Below, piece by piece: positions 53,478 to 62,400 of a stretch of 64,000 nt of DNA. Both the position numbers and the translations under genes were made by a program. The stretch is from Nereocystis luetkeana. Its lineage: Eukaryota > Sar > Phaeophyceae > Laminariales > Laminariaceae. How positions within the stretch are numbered: the first letter of the stretch is position 1; the number at the start of each line of letters is the position of its first letter. The notes under the pieces are model-generated. The model did no database searches. It was not told where the DNA came from and saw only the letters and a program-made list of their open reading frames with translations. The stretch covers positions 15,624,738 through 15,688,737 of the forward strand of contig JARUPZ010000002.1 in assembly GCA_031213475.1 (NCBI GenBank), given 5' to 3'.

Positions 53478-56400
53478 GCTGTTGTTGTTGTTGTTGCTGT
53501 CTTCTTCACATTAAATCGTCCTTTCTACCCAGCTTCATCAGTACACCCAGTGTCCGTCCTGATTCCCTATCCTAGAGAGATACTGATTCTGTGGTCACAG
53601 ACTGTGAGACAGAGGAAGACCGAAAATAAAAACTAAATCGCAAATTCCAGTGTCAAGCAAGTGAAGTGTCAGGTGTCAGCGTACCGGGTACGAGAACACA
53701 ACACAAGCAAGACCGGAAAAATAAGAGCGAAAAGACAATAAAAAACAAGAAAAAAACAAAAATCTGGAATGAAAAAAAGAATAAAAGAAAATACAAACGA
53801 CGCAAGGACTTCAGAAAGGCTGCTATTACGGGGGGCCATAGTTAACAGGACCAAATATTGTTAATAGTAAAAATGGTTACCTGGTACATATATAGGTTTT
53901 TATGTGTACCATAGGTCCTATTAACTATGGTCCCCCGTAATATTAATAGACGGAAAGCAAACTACGTACTCAGGAAGGGCAGGTATCTGCTGCGCGGACG
54001 AAGCAACACGAAAGAGAGGGAGATACAGGCAAAAGTCTGTAAGAGCTAGTCGTACTTAATAACTATTTCTTACAAAATATTGGTATATACTTCGTACTAT
54101 GAGTAGATTTATTCATACCCTGGTATATAAAAGAGAGGGGTAGGGGTGGGTGAATTTATTAAATTAAGGTCGTGCTCGGGCGAAACAAATACTTGTAGTG
54201 TGGATTAATTCACACCTGGTAGTTTTATCTTTGTAGGAGGTCATACGTCCCAGGAGGGTCCGTGCGGACACAATTTATTGAACAGTCAAAGCACTCCGTT
54301 CCGTTATTTCGTTATTTATTTCTTACCTGGTACCAGGTATTTGTTTTACTTCCAAATCTTCAGTTGACCGTCTCGGGTCGCTGATAAAAACACAAGCTAA
54401 ATTTAAAACGAGCGCAACAAGTAAACCTGTGGTATACAATATATATAAATATATATATACCTGGTATATATATCAGGTATATTTACCTGGTATGTACATG
54501 ACTTGAGTGATGTAAGGAGTGTGCGAAAAAACAGTTACCACCTATATTTACCTATACATCCGACAACCTTAGGGATATGAATACAAAAACTAATAATAAC
54601 ACAGGGGTGAATGAAATAGACAAAGCAACCCTTGTTGCTAAAACCGCAGTCCCGTTTTGGGGACGAACCAGTCAAATTCTAAGTAGTTTGCCCCCACAAA
54701 CGGGACTGCAGTCCAAAAAGAGGGCTACAACCTCTCTTTTACCCCGAACAGCAGATTTATCCCCGAGAAAACGCTGTGAAAGTTCAGCCCGAAGCACACT
54801 CATTCGCATGGGCAACTGCTGCACACCGAAAAGAAAACAGACGTATACGTATGTGGTAGATGGAAAAAAACAATTACTGCAAATAATGAATGTATACTAT
54901 CTATAATTCAGACAATACAAATTAAATAATTTCACCACATTCCCAGTAGTGTGTACCAGGTATTTTATAGGGGGGTGTTGTATGGGATATGCATAGAAGC
55001 ATAGCGTAAAAAACCAGGGCACTTCACGGGTCGGGTAAAATAACTCGCTGGTCAGGTCGGGTCGGATCGAGTCAGGGTGGCCCTACCCGATCCTTGAGAG
55101 TTTGAAAACCTGCCGACCAGACCGGACCCGACCCGACCCGTGGGGTTTCAAAAACATCCTGGCCCAACCCGCGGATAGAGGCCATGACTCGTGAAAAGCT
55201 CTGAACAGAACATGCCAGCCTAATCGGACCTGTAAGGGGCTTTCGCATATATTGTGGCAATGAAAATATACCTTATCTTTTCGATGAGACTGGTACGGTA
55301 CACTCTAAAGGTATGGTCTTAAAAATTGCAACGCCTACCACCGTCGCCGGCCACCAAACAATGGATAATTCATGCTATTGCGGGGAAGGATAGTAAACAG
55401 GACCAAATATTGTTAGTAAAAATAGGTAAATATATAGGTTTTTACCGTGGGTCCTATTTACTATGGCCCCCCGTAATACTACTTGGTGCTACTTTAAGAC
55501 ATGAGTTTGGAATGTCCATCTCCGAGGCACACGATTCGGTACTAAAGGCCACATCGTGCCATTGCATGGATGGGTGTCCTATTCTCAGCATGGTTATATT
55601 TAGGTTTGCGTGTCCTTATTGTTGTTTTCGGTATTACCAAAGGGAAAAAAGAAAACAAAAAAAGGAAACTGCTGCTACAGTAGTACTACTGCCGTGATGG
55701 TTGTTCGAAAGTCTGACTTCCCAACTTATGTACGTGCCTGCTTCAGGCACAACACTCGGTGTACTCCACCGTTGATGTTCTTGCCCCCCCCCCCCCCCTC
55801 CCTTTATCCTATTGCTACTGCTCTTCGTGACAAGACCACGCTCACTTAACCTGCTGCCTGCATGTTGCTTCTGTCCTGGATGACAGTCTGATCGTGACGC
55901 CGAGGTGATTAAGGCGGACGAGGCCTGCGACAAGGCGGCGACGGAGCTGGAGAACGGGAGGAGGACCAAGGGAAGGGCCGCCCTAAAGAAGCAGAGAGAG
56001 GTCTTCGGCAGGAGGAGGGCGGAGAGAGCCGACGCCTGGGCCGAGCAGTTGTCGATACAGGTCAGATCAAATCACAACGTTTCGAATCTGTTATGGGTGG
56101 ATGGTTCTCGATACGGGTCAACTGTGTTTTCGAGTCTGGACCCGGGATGTGTGTTGGGGAGGGGGGGGGGGGGGGGTATGATGGATCGATTCACCGCGTA
56201 GCTTGATTTTCCGGGTGGGCCTATGCAGTAAGAATCAGAACCCACAATGGACCCAAATATCATATATCTCCTTTTGTAAACAATATATTTTGGTTCTGAT
56301 ACTACAGTATCTGTGGTCAGCCGCAACAGCGTTTGGGGGTATAGGGGACATGGGAACAGGTCGGACGCTTGTTTTAGAGTCTCCACCGGCGATGTATGCT

Positions 56401-59400
56401 GTACCATTTGTGGGATTCTACCGCATGTATTGCTGTGTTGCATTGCTACGTTGCTTTGCTGTGTACCTGGCAGGTGTTTAGTGGTGGACGTGACACATAG
56501 GGAATGGCGACCGCGTATACCTTTCTGCCTACAAAGCATCGACGCGCTCAACTAAAGGGAGAGTAGTACGCCGACTATTCGTACGGTTACGGTTCGGCGG
56601 AGTTATCACGGGACCCAGTAGACGTTCCGCTCGACTGAGTTTTTTCACGACAAACCAAACCTGACCTACTAGACACGAATTAATTTTAGGGTTTCTCCCC
56701 TAATATTAAGGAGAGCTCACACCTCGGACAAATATATCATCGGTTCCCAGTTGATGATTTAGGTCTTTCAGAGCAGATGGATAGATAGATAGATAGATAG
56801 ATAGACCCCTGATCTGTATGATCTAGCTCATTTTGCCGGGTGGGAGTCGTGTAGTCTGCATGATCTATAGTGTAGATTTCCAGAGTTGGATATGTGCTAT
56901 ACAGACCCTGCCCAACCTCTCACAACGGTAGGTGAGGAACTAGATGATCTATCGGTAGATATATATGTCATGATCTGTCTGTCCGAGATGCGGAAGAGTT
57001 GAAACGAGAAATTTACAATCGTAGAATGGATACCGCTGGACGCTTGTTGGTCACCGATCAACACCTACCCGATAAATTCCGCATATGAAGAAGATGACGT
57101 TTTGATGCGAAATGTGTCAAACTCAAAGATAATAAGGTTTCATACCCCAGACAGATCATGTTCTAGATAATCGATTCCCACTTCATCGTCTAGATCCTTC
57201 GGACAGTATGTATTCTCTAGCTCATCACACCACCGGGTAGGAGCCGTATACTCCGCAGGACGACCCAGCACGTTATTTCCTGCGTTGGATCTGATCTGCA
57301 CTATACAGATCCTGCACAATATCTCATTACGGCATGTTAGGATGTAGAGGATCTATCTGTAGATAATCTATCTGTAGGTGATCTATCTGTAGATGATCTA
57401 TCTGTAGATGATCCATATGTCCGACGTTATCCCAGCCCCCTCCCCGCCCCCCGCCTACGTTGGCGCACGCACCCCTATCTGCCCACGTCCCCAACGTGCC
57501 AAAGCGCAGGACCAACAGACCTTCGCGGGCCTGAGAGCGCAATGGCTCAAGCACGACAACGTCACGGTGCACCCGAGCTACAAGGTGCCTTAAAAAACTG
57601 GAGGCTCGTCACTTGTGCACAGGGGGGGGGGGGAGGGGGAACACTGACCAAAAACTTAATTTCCGTCTACTCTTCAAAACGAGTTACTGAAAAATGCCAT
57701 TCATGTCTTGAAAAACGATTTTGGGAAAAGACCGTGACCCTTGCTACGTTCAATAGCTCAGAGAGGCATGAAATTCTTTGTTCGCCTACGGTCTACCGAA
57801 CTCTGTCTTTGTTGTTGCCGATTGTTTCGATGATACCGTTTTTCTAACCTGTCCCTGCAGTTGAAGTCATTCATAGGTGAAGCCCTTTAAAGACCGGCGA
57901 CAGGTTTACCTTGGCCTTTTGAGCCAATTAGAGGTACGACGGGGCGTTGGCCAATCAAAGAGGGGCAGAGGAAGCCTTTTCCTCGAGTGCAAACTTCAGT
58001 GTACCTATCTATGCACGGCTCAAATGGCACACGTACACCTTTTTTTAATTGAACAGATTTCCCTTTATTTAAAAACGGCGGTCGCTTTCCTTGAACGTGA
58101 TCGAGGGCGCAAATGAAAAACCTTGGGCAGTTCCTTACCGCGCATTAAACAAACACAATACAAACCCCTCGTTTTCTTGTATCAAATGGTGCGGTACCCT
58201 ACGCATGGATACACAGAAAATACGCGAGGGCTTCGAAAACGAGGTGCTGCTTCGCGGGGACGAGGTGGCCGCCAATGCCCGGGAAAGCCTCGAAGAAATC
58301 GAGTTTCAGGGGCAAGGATGTCGCCCGGGGGCTTACGGGAGGAAGCAGCAGTACGCGGACCCCGATTTTCCGCCGGACAATTCTTCGGTCGGAAACGCGC
58401 AGTGCCGAAAGCAGCTGGCATCGCAGTGGAAGGTAGGTGTGGGTGTCGAGAGAGTGTCATGTATCGGGTATCGGGTATCGGGTATCGGGTATCTGGTATC
58501 GGGTGACGGGTACAGGGTAAAGAGTGTCGAGAAGCGGGTACTGTATATGGTACAGTATAGGGTATCGGGTATAGGGTCTCGGGTATCGGGTGTCGGGTAT
58601 CGAGTACCGGTATTACAGTAGTATCGAGTATCGGGTATAGGGTATAGAGTATCAGGTGTAGAATATCGTGTGTCAGGTGTCGGGTATCGCGTGTCGGGTA
58701 TCCAGTACTGGTATAAGTATCGAGGGTCGGGTATAAGTATCAAGGATCGGGTATAAGTTTTTGTTAATAGCATCGGGGGCAGGGTATCGGGTGTCGGGTA
58801 TAGGATATTGGGGATCTGGTATAGGGTGTCGGGTATCAGGTGTCGGGTATCGAGTACCGGTATAAGTACCGAATATGGGGTATTGGGTACTAGGTACCAG
58901 GGTGTAGGGTACCGGGTGCCAGGCACAGGGTGTCGGGTGATGATGATGATGGTCTTACACTCAGCTCATTTGCTTGAAATATATTCCGTTGTCACCAAAC
59001 AGGCTGAACAAATAAAAAGCGTCTCGATAGAACAAAGCATAACACGCAAAAAATGATACGTGCACCGCAGTTCCAGTGCGCAAGGGAACGGTACAGGTTA
59101 TCGCACCAAATCATACACGAAGTGTACGTGTGGCTTTTCATGCCCTGGATTGATCTGATTGGGTAATGGCAATACTGACCTTGCTGATGGTGTAACGCTG
59201 TTTCTTTTTTTTTGTCGTGGCTTGAAGTTGCTGACATTATTCGCTGCGATGTACCGCTCTGACCGGAAAAATGCAAGACCCATTTGGGTATTCACATGAT
59301 AATGAAGCGTTGCTGACATTTTCGGTCAGAGTGGTACGTACGTATGTCACAGAACTTTCTTTTTTTTCATCCTCCGAACGCATGCTTGCTTTGTTTCGAA

Positions 59401-62400
59401 GAGCGAACTGGTCGGTGTTTCAACAGAATACCTCGTCGATTTTTTTTCCCGCACAGCGGGCGGCGTGTCTGCAGGATCAGGGCGCGGGGGGAACGAGAAC
59501 GGTGCGACGATTTTTTTTTCATCCGGGCCACAGCGTCGAGCACGGCTGCGATGTAAAATGACCGCAAAATAAGTCCTCCACGGGAGCGGATTCGACGTTT
59601 CTCAGGGGGCCTATTGGAGTCTCTGGGCTATTTAGTTTCGTTTCATTCTCCATCCCATCTCTTATTCTCGCCCTCACTCTCCGGCTCTCTCCCTCTCGGA
59701 GCTCCGAACCGGGGTCGCGTATAGCGGCCACTCTTTCGACTGAGACCAACGAAAAATCACGCTCCTGCAACCATTTTGCCTCTCCCCGCCCCCCCCCGAT
59801 CACGCTATATATACATACTTTCGGAAACACTGACTGCAGCGAAATGGCGAATCGACGTATATAACTCATCCATCCGTTGGGGAAAAAACAAAATGCAAGG
59901 TGTCATTGTCGGTGAACCCAGACATCAAACTGTTCGACGAGGGGACTGACCCGGACGACGTCAGGCGAGGAGCGTTCGCGGACTCGTGGCTGCTGTCGGC
60001 GCTCGCCATGATATCCGCAGCCACCGTAGGAGACGGTGGGGTCGACGAGCAGGTGCGCTAATATATTGCTAGACCGAATGCAGCGTGGGGCGGGGGGGGG
60101 TGTACTCGATAGGAGATAAGTGCTCGATCTCATGCATGGCCGTAGTCGTATGTATGAACTTAGGACCCTCGCGTCCCTACAAAGTCGAGACTGAGCACGT
60201 CGGATTCTCACCGACCAGGGGGGGGCAGGGGACGGGTGAGGTGGCTATATGGTGTATCACAATTTCCTGTATCACTTCGGGCTGGACGGGGGTAGAGCGA
60301 TATGCAAATGCGATGATTTTATTAAACAACTTCTTCTACTCGTAAGCAGTGCGGGTGAGTTGGAGTGTAAACAGAAGACCGGGTGTAAGCGGGGAATGGA
60401 GAGTGGGGAGGAGTAAGGTGGATATGGTGTATCATATTTTCCTGTGTTGCTCTGGACCGGGTTAGAGCAATACGTAGATTCGATGCCATAACCCACAACT
60501 TTTTCTAAGCAGTCGGAGTTTTTTTTCCCTGTTTCCAGACGATGGGCGAGATTCAAGGGTCCGGTTGTGTCAAGAATGGACGCGACGAAAAATAAGCCAG
60601 GTGGCCTTCGCACCTTAACGAGGGCTCTCTGTGTGATGTGTGATGATGTTCGCACCCAACGCTTGTAGTAGGGATCAAGAGCTCACAAGCGACGGGCTTC
60701 TTCGCTGGTGGCAAGGCACCGAACGTTGTTAAAGAACTTTCTGAAAGAGACAACCCGCGTTCTATTTCCTCGAAAGAAGCATGCGGAACGTATACAACAC
60801 ATGGCGCGGCTTGCACCCGGCCCAAAAGGCCTTCCAATGGACGTCGTCAGATGTGTCACAGAGATTGAAGATACGGCCACGTTCGACGCCATGTATCGCA
60901 GCCGGCAGTAGCCAGGCATTCGAAACCCGCGATGATCGACGGTACACAATTGTGAAGGAAAAACCCCCCAGGAAAACAGGGAGTGGTTGAATAAAGTCGT
61001 GATCAAACCACCCAAACCGAACGACGCACCCGACGCCGTAGAGTCAATGCGCGATGAGCTGAAAAATGTGTACTGTTTGTCTCGTCTGCCGGAGCATTAC
61101 AATCCAAAAAACAAGATAGTTACATATAAATTGGTGTCGCTAGCTAGGAACTGGAAAAAGCAGCCACAGCAGTAGAATATTTTTAAATGCCGTCAACTTG
61201 TGTGCATCGGTGGACAGCGTAGGTGTACGGTGGACGCTTCAAAAGCAACTCGAAAGGGCTTCGCTGTTATTTTCGTCGAAGTACAAGGAGAAAAAGGAAC
61301 GAACGAATGAACGAACGAACTCGCATTGCTCGCTCTCAACTCCCACACGAAAAGAAAATGACATGCTTTTGGCACAACCTTACCCTACTCCCTACTTGTT
61401 TTTTGTCACACAGATCGCCCAGCTGTTCTTGAGCCCCATCGGCGGCGACGGCCTCCCTGTCTTGGAATCCACCACCGGTGCGTACGCCGTAAAAATATCC
61501 GTCGACGGAAAGTGGCAGGTGGTGATCGTGGACGACTTCTTTCCCGCCCTGGAGGCAAGCAAGGCCAACAACGAAAACAGGGGAGTAGCGGTGGGGCACA
61601 GCTACGGCGCTCGCGAGCTGTGGGTGTCGTTGCTGGAGAAGGTGAATGAAATCCCAACGCACGGGACGGAAACGGGAGGAAAATGGCGTCCCCCTGGGAA
61701 GTTGCCTACTGTGAATAGCAGGATCTGTCTGGTGGTGTTTTTTTCTGAGGGCTATCCGGAAGTACGATAAACCCTCAGTTAGTTGACTTTTTTTGACACG
61801 ACGGACAGATCACGATCTATCTGTCTACAGTAAAGTTAGATTATTTGGGTCCTAACAGCCGTTATGGTACGTTGGGGGATCTGTCTACTGTAGTATAGAT
61901 CCAACCCTGGAAACGATATCATACGAAGCGTGTCTTCTAGGGTACATACAACTCTCACCCTGCGGCATGATCAGCTGAATCATATCAGATCAGAGATATA
62001 TATGTACCCTGAGAATATCTACCTGGTATAGGCAGATCGAACCGGTAATATATCTGTCCGATGTGCGCCTTGTTTGTTGTCCACGGTTGTTGTTGTTGGT
62101 ATGCTACCTTCACATAAAAAGGCCGACGGCACAAGTGTCACGAGTCACGAACGACTAAAATAGCAACAGCAGTGTCGTCTGTTTCAAAGTCTTTCACACC
62201 CGCGCGCGAAACGGCGAGGGAGATTTTTTTTGTGTTATACCAGCACTGTTTATCTCTGTTACCGACCATTTCATTTGACAGACTGGATTGGATGAGGCCT
62301 CCCACCCCGGCGAAGGGTCCTCGCCTGTGGATATACCATCACCATGCCGTGCTGAGGATGCCTTCAGCGGAAGTACCCTCTGCGCAGCAGCAATGTTTCC

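Larger units (their letters stand above)
53040..55886. other. Intron with tRNA gene, two MITEs and motif cluster
   Basis: tRNA-Gln (53301-53371), TTG microsatellite (53440-53502), M1 MITEs (53826-53940, 55378-55476), a CAGTCCCG element (54642-54725), a GGGTC-family copy (55014-55210), and seven exact TACCWGGTA motifs. Confidence 0.65.
56061..57509. other. Intron with two GATCTAGAT repeats
   Basis: G-run (56160-56177), AATCAGAACC family copy (56176-56305), a (GATA)n tract (56782-56806) and GATCTAGAT repeats at 56740-57000 and 57160-57415. Confidence 0.6.
60053..61413. other. Intron with R1 fragment and unassigned open frames
   Basis: Inverted R1 fragment (60085-60228), a local ~130-bp duplication (around 60235-60360 and 60418-60515, sharing TATGGTGTATCA and TTTCCTGT), and two consecutive open frames at 60708-61175. 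Confidence 0.5.

Noticed and set aside
58333-58926. 197-codon minus-strand open frame rich in Tyr-Pro-Asp-Thr
   Set aside because: Translation of the TATCGGG minisatellite; not a gene.
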